Shown here: piece after piece, positions 19,617-28,087 of the stretch | Layout of the letters: the number at the start of each line of letters is the position of its first letter | Position numbering within the stretch: position 1 is the stretch's first letter | NCBI RefSeq assembly: GCF_001730525.1 | Contig: NZ_MDFN01000005.1 | Coordinates: 104,879 to 168,878 of the forward strand | Source of the DNA: Arcticibacter eurypsychrophilus | GTDB lineage: Bacteria > Bacteroidota > Bacteroidia > Sphingobacteriales > Sphingobacteriaceae | Reading direction: 5' to 3' | Length of the DNA stretch: 64,000 nucleotides | The notes under the pieces: model-generated | The model's input: the letters and a program-made list of their open reading frames with translations, nothing else | The model's database searches: none | What the model was told of the DNA's origin: nothing | Program-made: the position numbers and the translations under genes

Positions 19617-19709
19617 ATAATTTGTGTTGGTATGTAAATGTACTAATTTATGAATATAAATGTACTAATATTTCTTATCATTGTAAATATTCAAGTTAAA
19701 TAAATTTTT
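19617..19709. promoter_or_regulatory. idi/marR divergent region with two 13-bp direct repeats
   Basis: TAAATGTACTAAT occurs twice, at 19635-19647 and 19657-19669, 22 bp apart (about two helical turns). The position between a MarR-type regulator and its divergent neighbour is typical of an operator. The core ATGTAC is nearly self-complementary (GTAC), so each copy could be a half-palindromic site. Confidence 0.5.
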
Positions 19710-20327
19710 ATGTCTTATTTATTACTCCAAAAATTGATTGTCAGGGTAGAAGAGTTTGAAACTGAGAATAAAGATACGCTTAAAAGTGATGATATTCAGC
19801 TGTTTGCAAATTGGCTTCATCTTAAATTAGTAAAGGAAGATTCAGCTATTGAACCCGTCTGGGAAGGGAAGATAGAAGGACGGACTGCGGATAGCATTTT
19901 GAACAGTTTACTTCTTCATTTAAGCCGATACGCCAAACATTACAGCAAAATGGCCATCCAGGGATCGCCTTTCCGAACTATTGATGAGGTCATATTTTTG
20001 CTCAACCTGTTGCATTCTGGTCCTATGGGGAAGGTTCAATTAGTTGATCTTAACGTGTTGGACAAAACAACAGGAATACAAATTATAAATCGACTGCTTC
20101 AGCAGAATTTTATTGAAGAATATATTAATGAGCAGGATAGAAGGGCTAAAATTATCCGAATAACTCAGTATGGCTCAAAGGCATTAACTGAGGTGATGGC
20201 TAAAGTGCGAAAGGCAAGTCAAATTGTTTCAGGTAACATCAGCAATATGGAGAAATTTGAACTGATCACGCTGCTTCAAAAACTTGATTTGCATCATAAA
20301 AGTACTTTTAAGATGCAGGAGATTTAG
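19710..20327 (+). CDS. MarR-family transcriptional regulator
   Basis: This 205-residue protein has a winged-helix domain in the middle: IDEVIFLLNLLHSGPMGKVQLVDLNVLDKTTGIQIINRLLQQNFIEEYI, then the wing NEQDRRAKIIRITQYGSKAL, with flanking helices for dimerisation. The DRR motif of the wing is typical of MarR. It is longer than the usual 140-150 residues because of an extended N-terminal helical part. It probably controls itself and perhaps idi through the repeats upstream; the ligand is unknown. Confidence 0.85.
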   Translation: MSYLLLQKLIVRVEEFETENKDTLKSDDIQLFANWLHLKLVKEDSAIEPVWEGKIEGRTADSILNSLLLHLSRYAKHYSKMAIQGSPFRTIDEVIFLLNLLHSGPMGKVQLVDLNVLDKTTGIQIINRLLQQNFIEEYINEQDRRAKIIRITQYGSKALTEVMAKVRKASQIVSGNISNMEKFELITLLQKLDLHHKSTFKMQEI

Positions 20328-20448
20328 GATCCAATGAGCATATTTTTTTATCATTTAAGGCACACTTAAGGGTCTTGAAAAAAGCAACATTATAATTGAG
20401 AAGGATGTAAATCCGAAATGATCTCCATTTTGTTTTCTTACCGAGCGG

Positions 20449-20496
20449 AGCAGGTGCGGAGAAGGTGCGGAGAAGGTGGAGATAAGGTGCAAAACA
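20449..20496. repeat. Short GC-rich tandem repeat
   Basis: Within the 274-bp gap before the PH-domain gene an 11-bp unit (GCGGAGAAGGT and variants) is repeated about four times, ending in a degenerate copy. The stretch is far richer in G than its AT-rich surroundings. No function is evident; it could be a slippage-prone array upstream of the gene. Confidence 0.5.
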
Positions 20497-20601
20497 GATA
20501 TATACAAGATAGTGTCAATATTAGTCAATCATAGCAGATAAATAATTATCCCAGCTTCTCATAATATGGTTACGTTTGCAGTAGAAAAATTACATATAAA
20601 T

Positions 20602-20976
20602 ATGGCATTATTTGATGGCTTAATGGGGCACGCATCCGAAGTTTCTCAGGATGCAATCGCGAAAGAATTTCAGCCCTTAATGATTGAAGGCGAATTTGTG
20701 GAAAAGGCTTTTCGATTGATACGCGACATGTTTGTTTTTACGAATAAGAGACTCATTTTGGTGAATAAACAAGGCATTACAGGTTCTAAAGTAGATTACT
20801 TGACTGTACCTTACACCAGCATTAAGAAATTTTCAAAAGAAAGTGCAGGAATCATGGATCTCGATGCAGATTTGAGAATTTGGATTGTAGGGGAGGAGCT
20901 CCCAATTAAAAAAGAGTTCAAAAGGGGAGATAGTATTAATGAAGTGTACCAGATCCTGAGCAAACATATTTTATAG
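20602..20976 (+). CDS. Bacterial PH-domain protein
   Basis: I chose the second Met (MALFDGLMGHASEV, 20602), which leaves 124 residues and fits the family; the ATG at 20566 would add a 12-residue tail with no similarity. The pattern LIEGEFVEKAFRLIRDMFVFTNKRLILV, then KVDYLTVPYTSIKKFSKESAG and LRIWIVGE, is the beta-barrel of the bPH_1 (DUF1696-type) domain. Function of these small cytosolic proteins is not known. Confidence 0.8.
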   Translation: MALFDGLMGHASEVSQDAIAKEFQPLMIEGEFVEKAFRLIRDMFVFTNKRLILVNKQGITGSKVDYLTVPYTSIKKFSKESAGIMDLDADLRIWIVGEELPIKKEFKRGDSINEVYQILSKHIL

Positions 20977-21000
20977 CTGCAGAATAAAATTAGTGCGCTT

Positions 21001-21438
21001 TTATGCGCGCATGTAATCCGGGATCCAATGTTGAATCGCTTGTTTGATGACTTTTGGTTGTAAGTTTTCTTGAACAGTTCTCTTAATTAAAGGTATCAGT
21101 TCAGTGTTGGAAGCAAACCGTAAGGCTGCTATCTGGGAAAATGATAATTGATCTTCAATAATTTCAAATGGCTGACCGGTAAGTTGATAATACCGCAATC
21201 TCATTTCTAACCGAACAATCCGGTTCTGATTGTTTAGCGCATAATGCTGCCTTGTCATGAAGGAAAGCCATCCGATCAGGAACAGGATGGCAGTTATGAA
21301 ACTGAATATAACGCGTTCTTCGGGCTGAGTAAATAAATAATACACACTGGAAATGGTAAGCGCCAGAATCAGGGGATAAAATATAAAATGATGAGGCACG
21401 TAGAATCTGATATGGTTTTTTATGTTTTGGTCTGACAT
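21001..21438 (-). CDS. DUF6526-type membrane protein
   Basis: This 145-residue protein has two hydrophobic segments near the N-terminus (HHFIFYPLILALTISSVYYLF and VIFSFITAILFLIGWLSF), then a conserved soluble part HYALNNQNRIVRLEMRLRYYQLTGQ and QLSFSQIAALRFASNTELIPL. I recall this arrangement as DUF6526; no function is established. It is convergent with the PH-domain gene, with a small GC hairpin (GTGCGC/GCGCGC) spanning 20991-21008. Confidence 0.75.
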   Translation of the reverse strand: MSDQNIKNHIRFYVPHHFIFYPLILALTISSVYYLFTQPEERVIFSFITAILFLIGWLSFMTRQHYALNNQNRIVRLEMRLRYYQLTGQPFEIIEDQLSFSQIAALRFASNTELIPLIKRTVQENLQPKVIKQAIQHWIPDYMRA

Positions 21439-21608
21439 TTTAGAATGTTTTTTTAAAAAACTAAGGTCGCTTAATTATTTCATACTAAAACAGACAGGAG
21501 ACAGGTGTTGCTGTTTTAGTTTATTATTCTCAGATTTTCTCAAGTATTTAATTTATTTAAGAGTAATTTCCCAACTTAATACATACTTAAATGCCTTTCA
21601 GCTCAAAT

Positions 21609-23486
21609 ATGATAAAATTAGCGGGTTTCTTGTGTTTTTTTATCTCAATCTGCTCATTTACCATTGAAGCTCAGTCATTAAACGAAACCAGGGATATAAA
21701 AGATGCCTATATTAAAAATACAAGATCGATAGATGGTAGACCTGGTTCTAAGTATTGGCAAAATACGGCTACTTATGCTATTCGTATTAGTGCAGATCCA
21801 CCATCACGCCTGATAAAAGGAACAGAAAAGATCTCCTATACCAATAATAGTCCCGATACATTAAATAAATTGGTTATTAAACTCATTCTTAATCAGCATA
21901 AACGTGGCGCGGCCCGATATGGTGATGTGGGTATGGATTACCTGACAGAAGGAATTGTAATAGATCGTTTTTCAATTGATGGTACCGATGGACAATGGGA
22001 GAATAACAATAATACCACATTGGTGGAAGTTCCGCTTGTAAACAGGGTTTTGCCGGGAGCGCATATCAACTTGAATTTTGATTGGCATTATGAGGTGTCC
22101 AAACAGTCAGGGAGAGAGGGAATGATAGATTCCACGACATTCTACCTGGGTTATTTTTATCCGCGTATTGCAGTTTACGATGATTATTTAGGCTGGGATA
22201 AAGTTGAATTTACTGGTGGTCCGGAATTTTACAATGATTTCAATCAATATAGCTTAAAAGTGAGTGTTCCTGCAAATTATGTAGTGTGGGCTACCGGAGT
22301 TTTAAAAAATCCGGAACAAGTATTGCAGACCGCTATCATAAAAAAGCTAAAGGTTGCTGCAACCGCTGATTCCACCATTAGCATTGCGAATAAAGAAGAG
22401 CTCAGTCAAAATAGAATTACCCTTCAGGCAGAAAGGAATGTCTGGCATTTTGAAGCTTCCAATGTTTCGGATGTTGCCCTTGGATTGAGCAATCATTATG
22501 TATGGGATGCATCAAGTGCAGTAGTCGATAATAAAACGGGACGCCGGGCAGAAATGCATGCGGCCTATTCAGATACTACTTCTGCATTCAGGAGCATCGT
22601 GCATGACGGAAGTTATGCCTTGAACTGGTATTCGCACAACTTTCCGGGTGTGCCTTATCCTTATCCTAAAATGACCGCGTTTGAAGGAAATGCGGATATG
22701 GAATTTCCCATGTTAGTTAATGATTCCTCAATTGATGGTCCGGAAGGGCGAAGGGTAACTGATCATGAAATTGCGCATTCCTGGTTTCCTTTCTATATGG
22801 GAACTAATGAAAGCCGGTATGCTTTTATGGATGAGGGATGGGCAACTACACTGGAACTCTTAATAGGCCGTTCTTTTTCAGATCCTAAGGCGGTAGATAA
22901 AACGTATAAACAGGGGAGGGTGAGTCATTGGGCTACTAATAAGTTAGCTGTTTCTCAAATTCCTATAATAACCCCTTCCAGCGAATTGAAAGAGGGCTAT
23001 CGGCATAATGCATATGGGAAACCTTCGTTAGCTTATTTGGCATTAAAGGATCTGCTTGGTGATGATCTGTTTAAGAAGTCGCTTCATGCTTATATGGACA
23101 GGTGGAATGGCAAACATCCTATTCCCTGGGACTTCTTTTATACGTTTAATAATGTTTCTGGGAGATCGCTCAACTGGTTTTGGAATAACTGGTTTTTCTC
23201 CAGCAATTATATAGACCTTGCTATTGGTTCAGTTCAGAAAAACGCTAATGGATACACAGTCTCTATTGCTAATATTGGTGGGTTTGTCATCCCTTTTGAT
23301 GTGTATCTTGAATTCACAGATGGATCGAGTCAAATCATTCATCAAACACCACAGATCTGGTTTGCGAATGAGAAAAAGGCAAGTCTTGCTCTTAAGACTC
23401 ATAAGAAACTCAGGTCATTGCGGATAGATGGCAATCTTTTTATGGATAGTGATTTAAGGAATAACTCATGGACTGTAAATCCGTAA
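21609..23486 (+). CDS. M1-family (aminopeptidase N-like) metallopeptidase, secreted
   Basis: I prefer the Met at 21609 (MIKLAGFLCFFISICSFTIEAQ, a clean signal peptide) to the one at 21591. The protein is 625 residues. The gluzincin motif HEIAH lies at residues 386-390 with the third ligand in DEGWAT 19 residues on. The exopeptidase loop is NADMEFPML in place of GAMEN. An N-terminal beta-saddle precedes and a helical end follows. It probably trims peptides in the periplasm. The BatA-like gene follows after 22 bp. Confidence 0.92.
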   Translation: MIKLAGFLCFFISICSFTIEAQSLNETRDIKDAYIKNTRSIDGRPGSKYWQNTATYAIRISADPPSRLIKGTEKISYTNNSPDTLNKLVIKLILNQHKRGAARYGDVGMDYLTEGIVIDRFSIDGTDGQWENNNNTTLVEVPLVNRVLPGAHINLNFDWHYEVSKQSGREGMIDSTTFYLGYFYPRIAVYDDYLGWDKVEFTGGPEFYNDFNQYSLKVSVPANYVVWATGVLKNPEQVLQTAIIKKLKVAATADSTISIANKEELSQNRITLQAERNVWHFEASNVSDVALGLSNHYVWDASSAVVDNKTGRRAEMHAAYSDTTSAFRSIVHDGSYALNWYSHNFPGVPYPYPKMTAFEGNADMEFPMLVNDSSIDGPEGRRVTDHEIAHSWFPFYMGTNESRYAFMDEGWATTLELLIGRSFSDPKAVDKTYKQGRVSHWATNKLAVSQIPIITPSSELKEGYRHNAYGKPSLAYLALKDLLGDDLFKKSLHAYMDRWNGKHPIPWDFFYTFNNVSGRSLNWFWNNWFFSSNYIDLAIGSVQKNANGYTVSIANIGGFVIPFDVYLEFTDGSSQIIHQTPQIWFANEKKASLALKTHKKLRSLRIDGNLFMDSDLRNNSWTVNP

Positions 23487-23508
23487 TATTATTATGTAAA
23501 TTTGAGTA

Positions 23509-25542
23509 ATGCGATTTCTCCAACCTGAATTTTTGTTTGCGCTTTTTATGGTAGTGATTCCTGTGATCATCCATCTCTTCAATTTCAGGCAATATAAAAA
23601 GGTTTATTTTTCTAATGTGGCCTTGTTGAAAAGGGTGAGTCAGCAGACCACAGGAGCAAGGCAACTGAAACGTTATCTTCTTTTATTATGCAGGGTATTG
23701 ACTATTGTGTTTTTGGTGTTCGCTTTTGCGCGTCCCTATATTCCATCAACTGTTGAAGGTCAAGCAGCTAGTCAAAATGTAGTAAGTATCTACATTGACA
23801 ATTCATATAGTATGGAGGCCATTAATAGAGAAGGAACTTTATTGGATGAGGCAAAGCGAAAGGCAAAGGAAATAGCAGGGTCTTATGCCATAAATGATCG
23901 GTTTCAACTGATTACAAATGATTTTGACGGCATCCATCAGCGGTTAATGAGCCGGATTGATTTTACTGAGGCTGTGGATACGATAAAAATAAGTTCCATG
24001 AGCCGAAGTTTTAAGCAGATCATCAACAGGCAGAACCTGCTTTTTAAGGGATCAGCCTTTCTATCGACAGTTACCTATCTGCTTTCTGATTTCCAGAATA
24101 ATATGAGGGATCAGAATACTATGGAGAAGGATACGACAAGTGTTTTTCGGCTTGTGCGACTTAAAGCGAATAAGCAGGCTAATATTTCTGTGGATTCGGT
24201 TTGGTTTCTATCACCATTGCATAAATCTGGCGGTGTGGAGCAATTGATTGTGCGTTTAAAAAATAATTCGGATACTCAAGCAGAGCAGGTTTCTTTAAAA
24301 GTGCTGATTAATGAACAACAAAAGGCGTTTGCAAGTGTGGAGATTGCAGCAAGGGGCATTAGTCTGGATACCTTGAAATTTAGCGGACTCAGCAATGGTT
24401 GGGAAGAAGGCAGGGTTGAGATAGCGGATAATCCGATTACGTTTGATGATCATTATTATTTTAGTTTTTATGTTCGGAAAGAGATCCCCTTACTCGTTAT
24501 TTATGATCATCAAAAGAACTCCTATATTGATGCGGTTTATAGATCGGAACCCTTTTTTAAGGTTAATACCATATTACAAGGCAATGTAGACTACTCCCGG
24601 TTAAGTGAATATCCGTTGATTATACTTAGCGGAGTAGAAGAGATGACGGTAGGATTGGCTCAGCAACTCAATCAGTATGTCAGGAATGGAGGTGATTTAG
24701 TAGTTTTCCCTTCTGAAACAAATAAACTAACGGGTTTGCAAACATTAACCACTGCATTAGGCATTAACCGGCCTGTAGAGGTGATCAGGTTCCGCAGGAA
24801 AGTGAATAAGATTGATGTGAAGAATCCACTGTTTAAGGGGGTCTTTAAATTGTTACCCCGGAATATAAGTCTTCCATTTGCTTTGGCATATATTCGTTAT
24901 CCGGGTAATGGCAGGAATCTGCTGGAATTAGAAGATCAGATTCCTTTTTTGTCTCAACATCATGTGCAACAGGGAACGGTGTACTTATCTGCAGTAGCGT
25001 TGAATGAAAAAAGCAGTAATCTGGTCAGGCATTCTTTATTTGTTCCTATCCTATTTCAATTCGCTTTCACCAGTTTAAACGATCAGGCTTTATCTTATAC
25101 TCCGGGAAAAGATCTGTATATTGAAATAAACCCCAAAGGATTCAATGCAAACCAAAGCCTGCGGTTAAGGAATAAGGATAAGGAGATCATCCCTGATTTT
25201 AGAAAAACAGAAAAGGGCAGGAGGTTGTTCATTTCAGATCAGGGTATGAAGTCAGGGATCTATAGACTCACAAGTGGAGATAGTTTACTTGCAAAGGTTG
25301 CATTCAATGATAATCGTTCAGAATCAGATTTAAGCTACCTGAATGATGCTGAACTGAAGAAAATTTTTAAGAGCGAATCGTTAAAATTATTCGAACCGGG
25401 AACGAAATCTTTGTCCTCGGAAATAAAAGCAGTAAATTTTGGTGTGCAGTTGTGGAAACTTTGTCTAATTTTATCGCTGGTTTCCGTTGCTGCGGAAATT
25501 CTTCTTCTGCGGTATTACAGGCAGATGAACATAAAAAATTAA
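23509..25542 (+). CDS. BatA-domain membrane protein
   Basis: This 677-residue protein begins with the aerotolerance BatA N-terminal domain: MRFLQPEFLFALFMVVIPVIIHLFNFRQYKKVYFSN, then a second membrane helix (LLLLCRVLTIVFLVFAFARP). A von Willebrand A-like domain with VVSIYIDNSYSMEA follows (DxSxS MIDAS-like, here DNSYS), a long extracytoplasmic beta region, and a last membrane helix near LWKLCLILSLVSVAAEILLL. Members are thought to sit in the cell envelope; the role is unknown. It is the first gene of a compact plus-strand series in which the next gene starts 7 bp later. Confidence 0.85.
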   Translation: MRFLQPEFLFALFMVVIPVIIHLFNFRQYKKVYFSNVALLKRVSQQTTGARQLKRYLLLLCRVLTIVFLVFAFARPYIPSTVEGQAASQNVVSIYIDNSYSMEAINREGTLLDEAKRKAKEIAGSYAINDRFQLITNDFDGIHQRLMSRIDFTEAVDTIKISSMSRSFKQIINRQNLLFKGSAFLSTVTYLLSDFQNNMRDQNTMEKDTTSVFRLVRLKANKQANISVDSVWFLSPLHKSGGVEQLIVRLKNNSDTQAEQVSLKVLINEQQKAFASVEIAARGISLDTLKFSGLSNGWEEGRVEIADNPITFDDHYYFSFYVRKEIPLLVIYDHQKNSYIDAVYRSEPFFKVNTILQGNVDYSRLSEYPLIILSGVEEMTVGLAQQLNQYVRNGGDLVVFPSETNKLTGLQTLTTALGINRPVEVIRFRRKVNKIDVKNPLFKGVFKLLPRNISLPFALAYIRYPGNGRNLLELEDQIPFLSQHHVQQGTVYLSAVALNEKSSNLVRHSLFVPILFQFAFTSLNDQALSYTPGKDLYIEINPKGFNANQSLRLRNKDKEIIPDFRKTEKGRRLFISDQGMKSGIYRLTSGDSLLAKVAFNDNRSESDLSYLNDAELKKIFKSESLKLFEPGTKSLSSEIKAVNFGVQLWKLCLILSLVSVAAEILLLRYYRQMNIKN

Positions 25543-25549
25543 TGATCAA

Positions 25550-26818
25550 ATGAATAAACTACTCTTTCGCTCAGCCACTCTTATTCATCCGGAATCTAAA
25601 TTTCATAATCAAGTTGTGGATCTATTGATATTAGATGGAAAGATTGAAGATATAGCCCGTACAATTGATGTAAGCGGTGATGATTTAGAAATTATAAATG
25701 CGGAAGGTTGCTTTATATCAACTGGCTTTTTTGACCTGAATGCGAATTTCGGTGAACCTGGGAATGAAACATGTGAAGATCTAATAAGTGGGACCAGCAC
25801 AGCTGTTGCCGGAGGATTTACGGGTATCGCTTTACAACCGGCTACAGATCCTCCCGTACATTCGAAAGCAGGAGTATCTTATATATTGAATCGGACGAGT
25901 AGTTATTTGACAGATGTTTATCCACTGGGGTGCATCAGTTATAACAGGGCGGGTAAAGATCTGGCTGAACTGTATGATATGAAGCTTGCCGGGGCAATGG
26001 CATTTACGGATGGCACGAGTCCGATCAATGATTCAGGACTGATGAGCAGGGCGTTATTATATGTAAAAGGTTTTGGCGGACTTATCTTTTCATATCCTGA
26101 GGACACCTCTATAGCCGGAAAGGGCAGAATGAACGAAGGAATTGTAAGTACTTATCTCGGGATGAAGGGGATTCCTAATTTAGCAGAGGAGGTATCTATC
26201 TCACGTGACCTGTATCTGGCAGAATATAATGAATCTAAAATTCATTTTAGCACGATATCCTGTGCCGGGAGTGTCGAACTGATCCGCAAAGCAAAGGAGA
26301 AAGGTATTCAGGTAACCTGTGATGTTGCTGTGCATCATTTGGTGCTGACAGATGAAGCATTATCAGGTTTTGATACCCAATATAAAGTCAAGCCCCCTTT
26401 AAGAACACAAAAAGATGTAGATGCACTGATTGAGGGTCTCGAGGATGGTACAATTGATGCAATCGTATCGCAGCATACCCCACATGAAATTGAGTTTAAA
26501 GATGTAGAATTTGAAATAGCCTCTTTTGGGATTATTGGATTACAAACCGCATTACCTTTAGCATTAAAAGCAGGTTTATCACCTGAATTAATCGTTGAAA
26601 AGATGGCCATCAATCCACGCCAGATCCTTCATGTTTCTTTACCGGGATTTGAAAAGGGTGACGAGGTGAATCTGGTGTTGTTCAATCCAGAGGAAGAGTG
26701 GACATTCGAGGCATCAACAAATAAATCTAAATCAGCTAATTCGCCTTTTATGAATCAAAAACTAAAAGGGAAGGTGCTGGCAGTGTGTAATAAAAAACAG
26801 TTTTATTATCAACAATAA
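25550..26818 (+). CDS. Dihydroorotase-like amidohydrolase lacking metal ligands
   Basis: This 422-residue protein has the amidohydrolase fold of class I dihydroorotase along its length. The metal-binding signature, normally DxHxH, reads STGFFDLNANFGEPG, so both histidines are Asn. The second signature, normally SDHAPH, reads VSQHTPHEIEFK, so the Asp is Gln. The Lys region is likewise altered. It may be a non-catalytic partner of aspartate carbamoyltransferase or a scaffold, as inactive dihydroorotases are in some bacteria. I recall near-identical sequences across Sphingobacteriales, so this is a family trait and not recent decay. It is usually annotated as pyrC. Confidence 0.85.
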   Translation: MNKLLFRSATLIHPESKFHNQVVDLLILDGKIEDIARTIDVSGDDLEIINAEGCFISTGFFDLNANFGEPGNETCEDLISGTSTAVAGGFTGIALQPATDPPVHSKAGVSYILNRTSSYLTDVYPLGCISYNRAGKDLAELYDMKLAGAMAFTDGTSPINDSGLMSRALLYVKGFGGLIFSYPEDTSIAGKGRMNEGIVSTYLGMKGIPNLAEEVSISRDLYLAEYNESKIHFSTISCAGSVELIRKAKEKGIQVTCDVAVHHLVLTDEALSGFDTQYKVKPPLRTQKDVDALIEGLEDGTIDAIVSQHTPHEIEFKDVEFEIASFGIIGLQTALPLALKAGLSPELIVEKMAINPRQILHVSLPGFEKGDEVNLVLFNPEEEWTFEASTNKSKSANSPFMNQKLKGKVLAVCNKKQFYYQQ

Positions 26819-26823
26819 ATACT

Positions 26824-27498
26824 ATGGACAGACAGATCGAAAAGGCAATAGTTGCCGCGTTAGAACAATTTGAGAATATTACAGGAAAATCAATTGCTGA
26901 GTTTCAGGATAAAGTTAATTCTGTATTCGAATCTGAGAAAGGCTTCATGGATAAGGTTGCTGATTTAGACGCAACGTTTGATGATGAACCTGCTCTGGAG
27001 AATTTGAGGGAAGTATTTTTTGACTTACTCATGGTAAACTTCTTTTCGGAAGACGTCCATAAACTGGCAGATGATTATCTGGAAACTCCGGAATGGGAAG
27101 AAATTGAAGAGGCGACAATTGATCGTGGTACAGAACTTTTGAATGTGTTGTTGTACATTCAGGAGTGTGAAGATGAAGATATTCAACCAGATCTGGAAGA
27201 CTTTTTGAAAGAGTTTTTATTAGTAGATGAAGATGAATTTCAAGATGAGCATCGGATCTATGAAGAAATGATATCTAACCAGATATTAATGGAAAGCAGT
27301 ATTGAAGAAATAAGTAAAGTTGCTGCAACACTTCCAGAGGATTCAGAACTTAAAGATTTATTTTATCCAATAATGAGTTTCTTTTTCGAGACTAATCCAG
27401 AAGAGGATGATGTGGAGACTGTAGTTATTTATAGTGATGATGCTGAGTTTGATGCTCCAGTATATTCATTATTGATCGCTTTTAATGAAGCAGACTAG
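26824..27498 (+). CDS. Hypothetical acidic protein, 224 aa
   Basis: I do not recognise a family. The protein is soluble, strongly acidic (many Glu/Asp runs such as EEDDVETVV and ECEDEDIQPDLEDF) and predicted all-helical in its first two thirds. It starts 5 bp after the pseudo-dihydroorotase gene, and its stop overlaps the start of the DUF4199 gene by one base, so it belongs to the same transcript. Confidence 0.75.
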   Translation: MDRQIEKAIVAALEQFENITGKSIAEFQDKVNSVFESEKGFMDKVADLDATFDDEPALENLREVFFDLLMVNFFSEDVHKLADDYLETPEWEEIEEATIDRGTELLNVLLYIQECEDEDIQPDLEDFLKEFLLVDEDEFQDEHRIYEEMISNQILMESSIEEISKVAATLPEDSELKDLFYPIMSFFFETNPEEDDVETVVIYSDDAEFDAPVYSLLIAFNEAD

Positions 27499-28085
27499 TG
27501 GCTGAAATAAAATTAGATCAGAAAAAATTAAAAAAAACGGGGGCTATTTATGGCCTAATACTCGGTATAATTATGATACTGGCTGGCATGATCTCTTTCT
27601 ACTTGATGTCAAGCACCTCTAATCTGGCCGTTGTTGTGGGAACACCTATCGTTTTTTCAATACTACTGCCGCTCGTAGCGGCAGTAGTATTGATTCTTAA
27701 TTTAAGAAAAAAAATAAACGGATATTGGGATCTGCGTCAGGCTACTACAGGTATTTTTATCTTGTTTCTTGTGGCTTATTTCGTTTCAACAACCGGGAAT
27801 ATTGCTTATATAAAAGCAGCTGGACCTGGTTTAAAGGTGAAAACGAAAGAGAATCTAATCCGGGTGACTTCTTCGTTTTTAGAAAAGCAAGGTGCGGATC
27901 AGGTTGAAATAGATGCTGCAGTAGATAAAGTAAACGCAGGATTTGCTGAAAGTCCGGATTTGAAGATTGGTGATGTTATAATGGGCTATTTGCAAGCTGT
28001 CATTATTATCTTTGTAGCCGCATTAGTATTTGCTGCAATTTTTAAAAGAGAACCTCCTGTGTATTTCAAGTCAGGGGACGAATAA
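27498..28085 (+). CDS. DUF4199-type membrane protein (GTG start)
   Basis: It begins with GTG overlapping the upstream TAG by one base. The 195 residues hold four hydrophobic segments: YGLILGIIMILAGMISFYL, VGTPIVFSILLPLVAAVVLIL, TGIFILFLVAYFVSTTG and YLQAVIIIFVAALVFAAIF. They also include the loop NGYWDLRQAT and a central helix (LEKQGADQVEIDAAVDK) between membrane segments three and four. This is the DUF4199 arrangement. The glycosyltransferase downstream suggests an envelope context. The coding sequence contains a perfect 17-bp inverted repeat, listed separately. Confidence 0.85.
   Translation: MAEIKLDQKKLKKTGAIYGLILGIIMILAGMISFYLMSSTSNLAVVVGTPIVFSILLPLVAAVVLILNLRKKINGYWDLRQATTGIFILFLVAYFVSTTGNIAYIKAAGPGLKVKTKENLIRVTSSFLEKQGADQVEIDAAVDKVNAGFAESPDLKIGDVIMGYLQAVIIIFVAALVFAAIFKREPPVYFKSGDE
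27657..27693. repeat. Perfect 17-bp inverted repeat inside the DUF4199 gene
   Basis: TCAATACTACTGCCGCT is followed by CGT and its exact complement AGCGGCAGTAGTATTGA. It lies in the codons of the second membrane segment. The hairpin would be very stable in RNA, but no U-run follows. Confidence 0.9.
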
Positions 28086-28087
28086 AC

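Noticed and set aside
27657..27693. Intrinsic terminator
   Set aside because: The hairpin is inside a coding sequence and lacks a following T-run.
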